A stretch of 64,000 nt of DNA from Saprospiraceae bacterium. GTDB lineage: Bacteria > Bacteroidota > Bacteroidia > Chitinophagales > Saprospiraceae. Shown here piece by piece: positions 33,836 through 42,354 of the stretch (its first letter is position 1; each line of letters begins with the position of its first letter). The position numbers were made by a program, and so were the translations under genes. Where the stretch lies: contig CATQHI010000032.1 in NCBI GenBank assembly GCA_958295895.1, positions 1-64,000 on the forward strand, written 5' to 3'. Below the pieces are notes generated by a model. That model saw nothing but the letters and a program-made list of their open reading frames with translations. It searched no databases and was not told where the DNA came from.

Positions 33836-34306
33836 ATGGATACCGTGGCTACCGACCGGCTTTTTGACCTGCACCGGCAGGCGCGCAAGAATATTCTGGG
33901 GCTGATCACGCCTATGAGTCTGGAGCAACTCAACCGAGTACCGGAGGGGCTGAACAACAATCTGATCTGGAATGCCGGCCACGTGATCGCTACGGCTGAG
34001 TTACTGACCTACGGGCTGGGGGGACACCGTACGCCGAGTGGTAAAGCATTCATCGACCACTACCGGAAGGGGTCGCGGCCCGAGGCACCGGTGAGTCTGG
34101 CGGAGGTGGACCTGATCAAGGCCGAACTCCTGGCCGGAAACCAGCGGATGCGGGAGGACTACGCCGGGCTGGACTGGTCGACCTATACGCCGTACACGAC
34201 CAGCTTCGGGGTAGGATTCGAGAACGTGGAAGAGGCGCTGACCTTCAATAACATGCACGAGACGCTGCACCTGGGGGCTATGTTGGTGCTGCGGCGACTG
34301 GTCTAG
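33836..34306 (+). CDS. DinB-like protein (DUF664/DinB_2 type)
   Basis: 156 residues of the DinB/YfiT-like four-helix bundle: 'NLIWNAGHVIATAELLTYG' and 'NNMHETLHLGAMLVLRRL' supply the His residues that usually bind a metal. Members include bacillithiol-type transferases and uncharacterised enzymes; no specific function can be given. The ATG follows the murI stop directly. The stop codon shares the palindrome CTAG with the stop of the convergent response regulator. Confidence 0.82.
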   Translation: MDTVATDRLFDLHRQARKNILGLITPMSLEQLNRVPEGLNNNLIWNAGHVIATAELLTYGLGGHRTPSGKAFIDHYRKGSRPEAPVSLAEVDLIKAELLAGNQRMREDYAGLDWSTYTPYTTSFGVGFENVEEALTFNNMHETLHLGAMLVLRRLV

Positions 34307-34725
34307 GGGTGGGTGATGTGTGGAAAGTGACTACCCAATAGGGCACGAATTTTCTCCTTCTGCAACGGCTTGGCCTCGTGGCCGTCGAGCACCGCGTAGG
34401 CATGGGCGCGGGCGTAGTCGCTATCGCCCACCGAGCTGGTAAGCATGGCAATGGTGACGCGGGCGCGGTGCTCGTCGGCCAGGTGCTGGTAGGTGTCGAG
34501 GAAGGTCCAACCGTCCATAACCGGCATATTAATGTCGAGGAACAGCAGATCAGGTCGGGGGTAATGGCCCGTGGGCAGGGGAGTGGTGAGGTAGTCGAGT
34601 CCCTCCTGGCCGTTGGCGCGCACCACCACTTCTTCGGCGATATTCATCTTGCCGAACCGCCGGGCGTGGATAAAATTGTCGGCCTCGGAGTCGTCGATCA
34701 GGAGGATTCTCCCTAGCTTTCTCAT
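34303..34725 (-). CDS. Single-domain response regulator
   Basis: 140 residues, a stand-alone REC domain of the Rcp1-like kind: acidic pair 'LLIDDSEADNFI', phospho-acceptor Asp in 'LLFLDINMPVMDGW', Ser/Thr in 'IAMLTSSV' and Lys in 'EAKPLQK'. With no output domain it probably passes phosphate on or acts by protein contact. It starts 3 nt after the histidine kinase stop, so it is its likely partner. Confidence 0.92.
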   Translation of the reverse strand: MRKLGRILLIDDSEADNFIHARRFGKMNIAEEVVVRANGQEGLDYLTTPLPTGHYPRPDLLFLDINMPVMDGWTFLDTYQHLADEHRARVTIAMLTSSVGDSDYARAHAYAVLDGHEAKPLQKEKIRALLGSHFPHITHP

Positions 34726-34728
34726 GTA

Positions 34729-36147
34729 CTACACGGTGGGTAAGGTGACCCTAAAGGTACTACCCTGGCCCGGTTGACTGAGCACGGTAAGCTGCCCCTG
34801 GTGTAATTGTACGATTTTTTGACAGTATGCCAATCCGATGCCCTGCCCCTCGTAGGTGTGGGCGTTGTGCAGGCGGGTGAAAAGATCGAAGATTTTGTCC
34901 TGGTCGGCGGCCGTCATGCCGATGCCGTGGTCGCGCACGGCGAGGGTGACTCGCCCGTCGTCAGTGTCGGCTACGAAAACATCGACGACCGGGGGGGTGC
35001 CCGGGGCGTGGAATTTGAGGGCGTTGGCCAGTAGGTTCTGGAACAGCTGCCGCAGGGCGATGGGGTAGCCGGGTAGGGTGGGGAGCTCCCCTACGGTCAC
35101 GGTGGCGGCAGACTGCTCGATGGCAAAGTGCAGATTTTCTAAGGCCTCGCGCACTACTTGGTGGAGGTCGACGCGGGGGTTGCGCTGCTCGCCCCGTCCG
35201 ACGCGGCCGTACTGCAGCAGGGAGTCAATGAGCAGGCGCATGCGGTCGGTGCTGCGGTGGATGACCGAAAGGTACTCCAGGCCTTCGGCGTCGAGCTGAT
35301 CGGCGTGGTCCTCCGTGAGTACCTCTACGTAGTTGCTCACGGTGCGCAGCGGCTCGCGCAGGTCGTGGCTGGCGATGTAGGCGAACTGGTCGAGCTCGGC
35401 GTTCTTGCCGTTGAGGCTGGCGATGAGCTCGGTATTGACCTCCTCGATGCGCTTGCGCTCCTCGATCTCGCGGTCGCGGTCGGTGATGATCTGTAGGTTG
35501 CGGGCATAAAGGGGACGCAACTGGGTGTAGATGTAATAGAACACAAAGGCCAGACCTAGCACACCGACGAAGCGTAGTACGGTGGTAATGGCGGAAAGCC
35601 GGTCGACCTGCTGCTGACGCATCTTCACGTCGCTGAGTTCCTCCTGCCGGAGTTGGTCGATGGTGTGGCGGATCTGATCCATCAGCGACCTGCCCAGGTC
35701 ACTTTCCAGCAGCTGGGTGAGGCTATCCCGCTGGCCGGCCGCATCGAGCTGCAGCGTACGCGATAGCTCGGCAAACTTATCTGCCGTAAGCCCACTGACC
35801 CGCTGCAGGCGCAGTTGCTGAATAGAGTCTTCCCGCACCTCGCTACCGATGCGCCGGAGGATAGGCGCTACGGAGTCGAGAGCTAGCCGGTAGGGCTCCA
35901 AATAGGCATCCTTCTCGGTGAGGAGGTAGCCGCGCTGGCCCGTCTCGGCGTCGAGGAGGGTGGAAAGTAGCAGACCGAGGTCGCGTTCGAGTTGGAGGGC
36001 GTTGTCGAGCTTGCGGCGCACGTCAATAGTAGCTACCTCCGTGACCACGGAGGCCAGTACCGCTATCATTAGCAGGATGAGCCCGATGTAAAGGGTGCGA
36101 AAAAGACGGGTACCCTGCTGGGTGATGGCATCGGTGGCAACGGACAC
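34729..36147 (-). CDS. Membrane histidine kinase with CHASE3-type sensor domain
   Basis: About 472 residues. TM1 ('LYIGLILLMIAVLASVVTEV') is followed by a CHASE3 domain with 'LLSTLLDAETGQRGYLLTE', TM2 ('FVGVLGLAFVFYYIYTQL'), a coiled coil, a HisKA box with the phospho-His in 'YIASHDLREPLRTVSNY', and a HATPase_c domain ('NLLANALKFH', 'VRDHGIGM', 'GQGIGLAYCQKIV'). It resembles phytochrome-like kinases lacking the photosensor. The GTG at 36145-36147 ('VSVATDAITQQ') is chosen because a TACTTTAC box lies 24 nt upstream; the track start at 36237 lies upstream of it. Confidence 0.88.
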   Translation of the reverse strand: MSVATDAITQQGTRLFRTLYIGLILLMIAVLASVVTEVATIDVRRKLDNALQLERDLGLLLSTLLDAETGQRGYLLTEKDAYLEPYRLALDSVAPILRRIGSEVREDSIQQLRLQRVSGLTADKFAELSRTLQLDAAGQRDSLTQLLESDLGRSLMDQIRHTIDQLRQEELSDVKMRQQQVDRLSAITTVLRFVGVLGLAFVFYYIYTQLRPLYARNLQIITDRDREIEERKRIEEVNTELIASLNGKNAELDQFAYIASHDLREPLRTVSNYVEVLTEDHADQLDAEGLEYLSVIHRSTDRMRLLIDSLLQYGRVGRGEQRNPRVDLHQVVREALENLHFAIEQSAATVTVGELPTLPGYPIALRQLFQNLLANALKFHAPGTPPVVDVFVADTDDGRVTLAVRDHGIGMTAADQDKIFDLFTRLHNAHTYEGQGIGLAYCQKIVQLHQGQLTVLSQPGQGSTFRVTLPTV

Positions 36148-36171
36148 GAAGGCGACGGGTAAATGCTTTTG

Positions 36172-36179
36172 GTAAAGTA
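36172..36179 (-). promoter_or_regulatory. -7 box of the histidine kinase operon
   Basis: TACTTTAC on the minus strand, 24 nt before the GTG at 36147. A second TACTTTAG lies just upstream. Confidence 0.45.
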
Positions 36180-36210
36180 CGGGGCTAAAGTACGGTGTGC
36201 AGAAAGACCG

Positions 36211-36435
36211 TATATTCGCGGCGATACAAAATGACAAGAGTTCGTGCTACGACCGTGTAGCACCCGCCGGTCTACAGCGACCCCCGGTGGAAAAAGAGAG
36301 CAGGTTGCCGGTCCGCTACCGGCGTTGGTGCCGTGGTGCGCCCCTCCCCCTACTTGTTGGAGTTTTGTGTCGACCCACCGGGCCAACGGGGCTCCGGTGT
36401 CAAACCGTCTATTTCACTATAATCTCCAATTCAAA
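36211..36435 (+). promoter_or_regulatory. Long structured pnp leader with candidate -7 box
   Basis: TATATTCG at 36211-36218 is the best -7 candidate. From there about 210 nt precede the pnp ATG. The leader holds several complementary GC stretches (for example GCCGGT...ACCGGC). PNPase commonly controls its own mRNA through leader structure, so autoregulation is plausible but inferred. Confidence 0.4.
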
Positions 36436-38730
36436 ATGGGTAATCAAACCCCAATGTCGGTCAACTTCGAGCTGCCCAACGGCCGCGAAGTCACCATCGA
36501 GACCGGCAAACTAGCCACCCAGGCCGATGGTGCCGTCGTCGTCACCTGCGGCAAAACCATGCTGTTTTGCTCGGCCGTCTCCAGCACCAGCGTCCGCGAA
36601 GGGCAAAGCTTCTTCCCCCTCAGTGTCGACTATCAGGAAAAATTCGCCGCCGCCGGGCGTATCCCCGGTAACTTCTTCCGCCGCGAGGCACGTCTGAACG
36701 ACTACGAGATCCTGACCTCGCGCCTGGTCGACCGCGCCATCCGTCCGCTCTTCCCCAAGGGTTATATGTTCGATACCCAGATCATCATCAACCTGATCTC
36801 GCTCGACCCCGAGGTGATGCCCGACGCCCTGGCCGGACTGGCCGCCTCGGCCGCCCTGACCTGCTCTAACATTCCCTTCGAGGGCCCCATCTCGGAGTGC
36901 CGCGTAGCCCGTATCGACGGGAAGTACGTCGTCAATCCCGACCGCACTTTGCTGGCCGATGCCGATCTGGACCTCATCGTCGCCGCCGATAAGAACAACA
37001 TCATGATGGTCGAAGGCGAGGCTAAGGAGGTAGAAGAAAGCGCCATCATCGAAGCCCTGCGCGTAGGCCACGAGGCCATCAAGACCATGTGCGACGCCCA
37101 GTTGCGCCTCAAGGAAATGGTCGGCGATAAGGCCACCACCCGCGAGGTGGAAATCCACGAGATCGATCCCGAGGTGCTGAGCTACGTAGAAAGCAAGGTG
37201 AAGGACAAGGTCATGGAGGCCGCCCGCGGCGCGCTCGACAAATCGCAGCGTAAGGATGCCTTTAAGGAGATAAAGACCAATTACAAGGAAGCCGTTCTCG
37301 AGGAGAAGGGCGAGGAGTGGGTCGCCGAGCACCAGGAGGACCTGAGCGCCGCCTACGACAAGGTGCAGAAGAAGACCATCCGCAACATGATGCTCGACGA
37401 GAAAAAGCGTCTGGACGGCCGCGCCTTCGACGAGGTACGCCCCATCTGGACCGAGGTCGACTACCTGCCCATGGCCCACGGATCAGCTATTTTCAACCGC
37501 GGGGAGACGCAGTCGCTGACCAGCCTCACCCTGGGCACCAAGACCGACCAGGCGATGGTCGACGTGGCGCACTCCAACACCTACGACAACTTCATCCTGC
37601 ACTACAACTTCCCGGCCTACTCGGTGGGGGAAACCAAGCCGATGCGCGGCCCCGGCCGCCGCGAGGTAGGGCACGCCAACCTGGCCGGCCGCTCGCTACG
37701 CCAGGTGCTGCCCGATGAGATGACGCACACCATCCGTATCGTCTCCGACATCATGGAATCCAACGGTTCGAGCTCGATGGCGACCGTCTGTGCCGGCTCA
37801 CTGGCTCTGATGGACGGTGGGGTGCAGATCAAGCGCCCCGTAGCCGGTATCGCCATGGGCATGGTGGCCGAGGGCGACAAGATTGCCATCCTGAGCGACA
37901 TCCTCGGCGACGAGGACGCCCTGGGCGATATGGACTTCAAGGTCACCGGCACCGAGCGCGGCATCACCGCCTGCCAGATGGACATCAAGATCGACGGACT
38001 GCCCTACGAGCAGCTCGAGCAGGCGCTGGACCAGGCCCGGGTGGGTCGCTTGCATATCCTGAACGAGATGGCCAAGACCCTAAGCGAGCCCCGTGAGGAC
38101 CTCAAGCCCCACGCGCCGCGCATCGTCAAGCTCATCATCGAGAAGAGCTTCATCGGCGCGGTCATCGGGCCCGGCGGTAAGATCATCCAGGAGCTCCAGG
38201 AGCTCACCGGCACCAACATCAACATCGACGAGGTGGACGGCAAGGGCCACGTGAGCATCGCCAGCTCGGACAAGGCCAGCATTGAGGATGCCGTGGCCCG
38301 CATCAAGAAGATCACCTTTACCCCGGAGGTGGGCGGTGTCTACGAGGGCACCGTCAAGACGATCATGCCCTACGGCGTCTTCGTCGGCTTCGAGGGCGGC
38401 CGCGACGGCCTGCTGCACGTCAGCGAGATGAGCCACAGCCGCATCGAGAACGTCGAGGACGAGTTCGAGGAGGGCGACACCGTCAAGTTCAAGATCGTCG
38501 ACGTCGACGAGCGTACCGGTAAGCTGCGGCTGAGCCGTAAGGCGATCATGCCACGGGCCGACGGTACCATTCCTACCGACGAGGAGTTGGAGGAGGAGCG
38601 CAAGGCTAGTAAGTCGCGTGATCGCGGTGACCGGGGCGATCGGGGCGACCGCCGGGGTGGTGGTGGTCGGGACCGTGGTGAGCGGCGTGGCGGTGGCGGC
38701 GGCCGGGGTGGCCGTCGGGACCGGGATTAA
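36436..38730 (+). CDS. pnp: Polyribonucleotide nucleotidyltransferase (PNPase)
   Basis: 764 residues. Phosphorolytic 3'-5' exoribonuclease of the mRNA decay machinery. Two RNase PH cores ('CGKTMLFCSAV' with 'RPLFPKGYMFDTQI', and 'FNRGETQSLTSLTLGTKTDQ' with 'SNGSSSMATVCAGSLALMD', quoted in parts) flank a helical linker. A KH domain ('IGPGGKIIQELQELTG') and an S1 domain ('GTVKTIMPYGVFVGFEGG') follow. The end is an RGG-like tail rich in Arg, Gly and Asp. The track start at 36244 reads through the leader; the ATG at 36436 ('MGNQTPMSVNFEL') gives the family start. A strong terminator follows. Confidence 0.95.
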   Translation: MGNQTPMSVNFELPNGREVTIETGKLATQADGAVVVTCGKTMLFCSAVSSTSVREGQSFFPLSVDYQEKFAAAGRIPGNFFRREARLNDYEILTSRLVDRAIRPLFPKGYMFDTQIIINLISLDPEVMPDALAGLAASAALTCSNIPFEGPISECRVARIDGKYVVNPDRTLLADADLDLIVAADKNNIMMVEGEAKEVEESAIIEALRVGHEAIKTMCDAQLRLKEMVGDKATTREVEIHEIDPEVLSYVESKVKDKVMEAARGALDKSQRKDAFKEIKTNYKEAVLEEKGEEWVAEHQEDLSAAYDKVQKKTIRNMMLDEKKRLDGRAFDEVRPIWTEVDYLPMAHGSAIFNRGETQSLTSLTLGTKTDQAMVDVAHSNTYDNFILHYNFPAYSVGETKPMRGPGRREVGHANLAGRSLRQVLPDEMTHTIRIVSDIMESNGSSSMATVCAGSLALMDGGVQIKRPVAGIAMGMVAEGDKIAILSDILGDEDALGDMDFKVTGTERGITACQMDIKIDGLPYEQLEQALDQARVGRLHILNEMAKTLSEPREDLKPHAPRIVKLIIEKSFIGAVIGPGGKIIQELQELTGTNINIDEVDGKGHVSIASSDKASIEDAVARIKKITFTPEVGGVYEGTVKTIMPYGVFVGFEGGRDGLLHVSEMSHSRIENVEDEFEEGDTVKFKIVDVDERTGKLRLSRKAIMPRADGTIPTDEELEEERKASKSRDRGDRGDRGDRRGGGGRDRGERRGGGGGRGGRRDRD

Positions 38731-38752
38731 CGCGAGGTAAGGGGGTAAGGCT

Positions 38753-38793
38753 AAAGCGCCCGGTGGTCTTGGGACTGCCGGGCGCTTTTTTTT
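38753..38793 (+). terminator. Rho-independent terminator of pnp
   Basis: AAAGCGCCCGG pairs with CCGGGCGCTTT around a 14-nt loop and runs straight into a T9 tract, 22 nt after the pnp stop. Confidence 0.9.
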
Positions 38794-38890
38794 GGATCAA
38801 CCTGCCGCAACCCTAAACCATTACGTTTATGATCTTGCCATCAGCCTTTAAGTACGAGGTGGATGGTAGACCACTAAATACGCTACTGAT

Positions 38891-40108
38891 TTGCTACCAG
38901 ATTTGATACACCTAAGGCGCCAACGGTCAGTGAGACTGCTGCTGGTGGCCGTAGGATTGATCTCTTTCCTATTGGCCCGGAGCTTACCGGCGCAAGCCAC
39001 TGACGCCCGGCCCACCGAGTTTCTGATCGCCGCCGAATGCGCTGTCGTTGGCGATAACTTCGACCTACGGCCGGGTGCCGGTACGTCCTCACCGAGCCAT
39101 GTGATCTACCGGGGGCAGACCGCTACCGATTCTCCACCCCCGGATGTAGCGGCTAACCGTATCCGCTTTACCGTGGATGCCGAGGCCGGGGAGTATTACT
39201 TTTTCGCCTATATCCGTGCCCCGGACTCCGGGTCGGATTCCTACTGGCTCCGGATTAACGCTGGCGAGTGGTTCGCTTGGTCGCGGGATCTAACGACCAC
39301 GAACTTCGCGTGGAAGGTGATTTCCGGTCCCCCATTACCCCTTACTGGAGGCATTAATACCATTGATTTCGCTTACCGGGAATCCAATATCTCGCTAGCC
39401 AAACTGGCCGTGAATGCCGCCGGCGTGATTCCTCTGCCGGAAGAAGGACTATCTACCGTAGAGTGTAAAACTCTCCCTTCAGCTGTCCAAATGGGGGGCG
39501 CAGCGAGCCAGTCCGAAAAATTGCCGGAGCCAGATACTACGGGTGAATCGAACCTACCGGTCGAACCTAGTCCGGAAGCCCACGCTACGGCAGTAGCTAC
39601 GGAAGCACTCAGTGGGAAAGTTGCCTCCGAGGTAATTCCCGGCCTCCGGAACGAATTCTGGCTGGAGGCCGAATGTGCCACCGTGGGCGCCTCCTTTGCC
39701 CGCTCAAAGGGCGGGGCGGCCCCGGAGTCGGCCTACGTCACCTACCGCGGTACCCCCTCGATGAGCGAGGCGCCGGCCGATGCCGCGAATCGCGTCCGGT
39801 TCGTGATCGAGCAGGCCATCGCGGGCGAGTACCAGCTCTACGCCCGGGTCAAAGCTCCTGACGGCGACTCCGATTCCTTCTGGGTGCGTATCAATGAGGG
39901 GGCGTGGATCAAGTGGGCCTCGGGGCTGAGGACCCCCACCTTCGCCTGGAAGGCCGTGGCCGCGGGCACCTGTAGCCTCACTGAGGGGACCAATACGATC
40001 GACTTTGCCTACCGGGAACCCAATGCGCAGCTCGATAAACTGCACTTGCAGGTTGGGGGCGCGCGACCTATTGGGTCGGGTAGTCCGTCCGTTGTAAACT
40101 GTAACTGA
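38891..40108 (+). CDS. Secreted protein with two tandem CBM-like beta domains
   Basis: 405 residues. A signal peptide ('LLLVAVGLISFLLARSLPAQA') precedes two copies of a domain of about 140 residues. Both open with an acidic-Cys motif ('IAAECAVVGDNF', 'LEAECATVGASF'), then 'YRG', 'ANRIRF/ANRVRF', 'GEYYFFAYIRAPD/GEYQLYARVKAPD', a 'SDSYWLRIN/SDSFWVRIN' strand and 'NTIDFAYRE'. A Pro/Thr/Ala linker joins them. This looks like a CBM6/35- or malectin-like sugar-binding fold, inferred from pattern only. The TTG start at 38891 is the ORF limit; GTG at 38930 would also give a good signal peptide. No catalytic domain or T9SS tail is seen. Confidence 0.65.
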   Translation: MLPDLIHLRRQRSVRLLLVAVGLISFLLARSLPAQATDARPTEFLIAAECAVVGDNFDLRPGAGTSSPSHVIYRGQTATDSPPPDVAANRIRFTVDAEAGEYYFFAYIRAPDSGSDSYWLRINAGEWFAWSRDLTTTNFAWKVISGPPLPLTGGINTIDFAYRESNISLAKLAVNAAGVIPLPEEGLSTVECKTLPSAVQMGGAASQSEKLPEPDTTGESNLPVEPSPEAHATAVATEALSGKVASEVIPGLRNEFWLEAECATVGASFARSKGGAAPESAYVTYRGTPSMSEAPADAANRVRFVIEQAIAGEYQLYARVKAPDGDSDSFWVRINEGAWIKWASGLRTPTFAWKAVAAGTCSLTEGTNTIDFAYREPNAQLDKLHLQVGGARPIGSGSPSVVNCN

Positions 40109-40239
40109 TCTACGGCGGCAACGTGGCGCCAAGCTAGTGCCCGCAACATCTCCCGTGGCGGATCGACCGCTACCTTAAGGCCTTCGTAGGGCGGCCACGT
40201 GGGCTTGACTGATTTGCCGATTAAGGCGTTAGGTAAGGT

Positions 40240-40821
40240 ATGCACGAAATCATTTCCCAACCCTGGCACTGGAGCGTCAGCGGACTGGCCATCGCCGCGG
40301 TCATGTTCTTACTTCTCTACGCCGGTAAGGAGTTCGGCGTGAGCTCCAATCTGCGCACGATGTGTACAATCGCGGGGGCCGGCAAGAGATACGACTTTTT
40401 CGACATCGACTGGCGCGCCCAAACCTGGAACTTGCTCTTCATCGCCGGCGCGGTGATCGGCGGCTTCCTCGCCTTCTATTTCTTCCCCAGCCCGCACCCG
40501 GTTCAGCTATCCAGTCAGACCGTCGACTACCTACAGGCGGTGGGCATTGCCGCACCCGGTCCGGCCGGCACGCCCTGGTCGTACGTGCCCGTGGAGCTCT
40601 TCGCGGTCGACCGGATCTTCACCCTACGGGGCTTCCTCGTACTGGTCGTCGGGGGTTTCCTGATCGGCTTCGGCACGCGCTGGGCCGGTGGCTGCACGAG
40701 CGGGCATGCGATCAGCGGCCTCGCGAATCTACAACTGCCCTCCCTCCTTGCCGTGATCGGCTTTTTCATCGGTGGGCTCGTAATGAGCTGGCTCGTGCTG
40801 CCCCTCATCCTTCAATTCTAG
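40240..40821 (+). CDS. YeeE/YedE family inner membrane protein, first half
   Basis: 193 residues with about five membrane segments ('[15 protein letters not shown]', '[17 protein letters not shown]', '[15 protein letters not shown]', '[17 protein letters not shown]'). The family's key Cys lies in '[15 protein letters not shown]', and another Cys is in '[10 protein letters not shown]'. YeeE/YedE proteins import thiosulfate or other sulfur species. The second half is encoded 3 nt downstream, so the pair probably forms one transporter. Confidence 0.85.
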   Translation: MHEIISQPWHWSVSGLAIAAVMFLLLYAGKEFGVSSNLRTMCTIAGAGKRYDFFDIDWRAQTWNLLFIAGAVIGGFLAFYFFPSPHPVQLSSQTVDYLQAVGIAAPGPAGTPWSYVPVELFAVDRIFTLRGFLVLVVGGFLIGFGTRWAGGCTSGHAISGLANLQLPSLLAVIGFFIGGLVMSWLVLPLILQF

Positions 40822-40824
40822 ACC

Positions 40825-41238
40825 GTGCGTTACCTGATCTATCTCACCATCGGTATCCTGTTCGGCTTCGTGATGACCAAGTCGGAGGCCATCAGCTGGT
40901 TCCGCATCCAGGAGATGTTCCGCTTCGAGAGCTTCCACATGTACGGCATCATCGGCACGGCGGTATTCGTCGGAGCCATCGGTGTCGCGGTGGCCAGGCG
41001 GTTCGGCATTCACGCCTACGACGGCAGCGACCTACGGCTCAAACCTAAGGATTTTAGCATCCCCCGCTACCTCTACGGCGGTATCATTTTCGGGCTCGGC
41101 TGGGCCATCACGGGGGCCTGTCCCGGACCCATGTTCACGCTGCTCGGGCAGGGCATCTGGGCCATCGGCGTGGTCATCCTGAGTTCCGTGTTCGGCACCT
41201 TTGTCTACGGAGCGGTACGGGATGAGCTGCCGCACTAG
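40825..41238 (+). CDS. YeeE/YedE family inner membrane protein, second half (DUF6691-like)
   Basis: 137 residues with four membrane segments. The conserved Cys motif is '[18 protein letters not shown]', equivalent to the GGCTSGH of the partner half. It probably completes a sulfur-compound (thiosulfate-like) channel with the upstream gene. The GTG start is 3 nt after the upstream stop, so coupling is likely. Confidence 0.83.
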   Translation: MRYLIYLTIGILFGFVMTKSEAISWFRIQEMFRFESFHMYGIIGTAVFVGAIGVAVARRFGIHAYDGSDLRLKPKDFSIPRYLYGGIIFGLGWAITGACPGPMFTLLGQGIWAIGVVILSSVFGTFVYGAVRDELPH

Positions 41239-41246
41239 GTCTGTCG

Positions 41247-41264
41247 GGGCGGGGCCGCAGGTGC
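41247..41264 (-). repeat. 18-bp dispersed repeat upstream of the TIM-barrel gene
   Basis: Exact GCACCTGCGGCCCCGCCC on the minus strand, 8 nt after the YeeE stop and 26 nt before a -7 box. Confidence 0.75.
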
Positions 41265-41290
41265 AAAGCAGGTAGAACGAGCGGTTTTCG

Positions 41291-41298
41291 TACTTTCG
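41291..41298 (+). promoter_or_regulatory. -7 box of the TIM-barrel gene
   Basis: TACTTTCG, near TAnnTTTG, 24 nt before the ATG at 41323. The 18-bp repeat ends 26 nt upstream, covering about -50 to -33. Confidence 0.45.
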
Positions 41299-41322
41299 AG
41301 GTACACCCTTCAACGTCGAGCC

Positions 41323-42339
41323 ATGTCTTCCCTTACCCGCCGCCACTTCCTCCGCCAATCCGCCACCCTGGCCACGCTGCCCCTACTACCCATACCCGCC
41401 CTGTGCACGGGCTACGGTAAGCCCGACTCCCGGATCAAGGGGGTGCAGATCGGTACCATCACTTACTCCTACCGCAGTATGCCGGACCAGAGTGCCGAGG
41501 CCATCCTGGGGTACGTGGTCGATAGCGGCATCAGCGCCGTCGAACTCATGGGCGAGCCGGCCGAAAACTTCGCCGGCGCGCCGGAGGTGAGCTTTGATCG
41601 CGGGCGAATGAACCAGCTGCGCCGACGCAATCGGGAGGACGAACCCCTCACGGAGGAAGAGCAGGCCGAGTACGACACGCTCAGCCAGCAAGCCGAGGAC
41701 TATAACCGCAGTCTCGCCGCCTGGCGCGCCACGGCCGATATGAAGAAATTTACCCAGCTGCGTAAACTGTACGCCACTGCCGGGGTAAGTATTTACGCCT
41801 TTAAACCCAGCACCTTCGGCCAGTCCAGCAGCGAGGCAGAAATTGATTATGGGATGCGTGCCGCCAGGGCGCTTGGTGCTGACCACGTGACCCTCGAACA
41901 CCCCGCTGACGACGCCCAAACCGCCAAACTGGGACGTATTGCCGCCCGCCACGATATCCGCGTAGCCTACCACGGCCACACCCAGCAGACGCCTACCTTC
42001 TGGGACACCGCCCTGGCACAGTCGCCCCACAACGCCATGAATCTTGACATCGGCCACTACATAGCCGCCGGCAACACCGATGCCCTCGAGCTCGTGCGGG
42101 CGCACCACCACGATATCGCCAGCATGCACCTCAAGGATCGTCGCACCCCCGCCGGCAACCAGGAAAATATGCCCTGGGGCGAGGGGGATACTCCGGTGGC
42201 GGAAATTCTGCAACTGATGGCCCGCGAGAAGTATACCTTCCCCGCCACCATCGAGCTGGAATACACTATTCCGAAGGGGTCGGATGCGGTGCAGGAGGTG
42301 GCTAAGTGCCTGGCATACTGTCGCCAGAGTCTAGCCTAG
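41323..42339 (+). CDS. Exported sugar phosphate isomerase/epimerase-like TIM barrel
   Basis: 338 residues. A Tat-type signal ('TRRHFLRQSATLATLPLLP') leads into an AP-endonuclease-2/xylose-isomerase-like barrel: 'GVQIGTITYSYRSMP', 'GISAVELMGEPAE', 'YHGHTQ', 'NLDIGHYIAAGN', 'SMHLKDRR' and 'ELEYTIPKG' supply the Glu, Asp and His metal ligands of the family. It probably acts on a sugar in the periplasm; the reaction is unknown. Tat export fits folding with a bound metal. Confidence 0.83.
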   Translation: MSSLTRRHFLRQSATLATLPLLPIPALCTGYGKPDSRIKGVQIGTITYSYRSMPDQSAEAILGYVVDSGISAVELMGEPAENFAGAPEVSFDRGRMNQLRRRNREDEPLTEEEQAEYDTLSQQAEDYNRSLAAWRATADMKKFTQLRKLYATAGVSIYAFKPSTFGQSSSEAEIDYGMRAARALGADHVTLEHPADDAQTAKLGRIAARHDIRVAYHGHTQQTPTFWDTALAQSPHNAMNLDIGHYIAAGNTDALELVRAHHHDIASMHLKDRRTPAGNQENMPWGEGDTPVAEILQLMAREKYTFPATIELEYTIPKGSDAVQEVAKCLAYCRQSLA

Positions 42340-42354
42340 GAACAGGTCAACGGC

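Noticed and set aside
36511-37479. 322-residue minus-strand ORF antisense to pnp
   Set aside because: A shadow of pnp: Gly/Val/Leu/Asp-rich without domain pattern, and lying entirely within a conserved gene.
41386-42213. 275-residue minus-strand ORF antisense to the TIM-barrel gene
   Set aside because: The plus strand encodes a clear Tat-exported epimerase-like protein; the antisense frame has no motif and no promoter.
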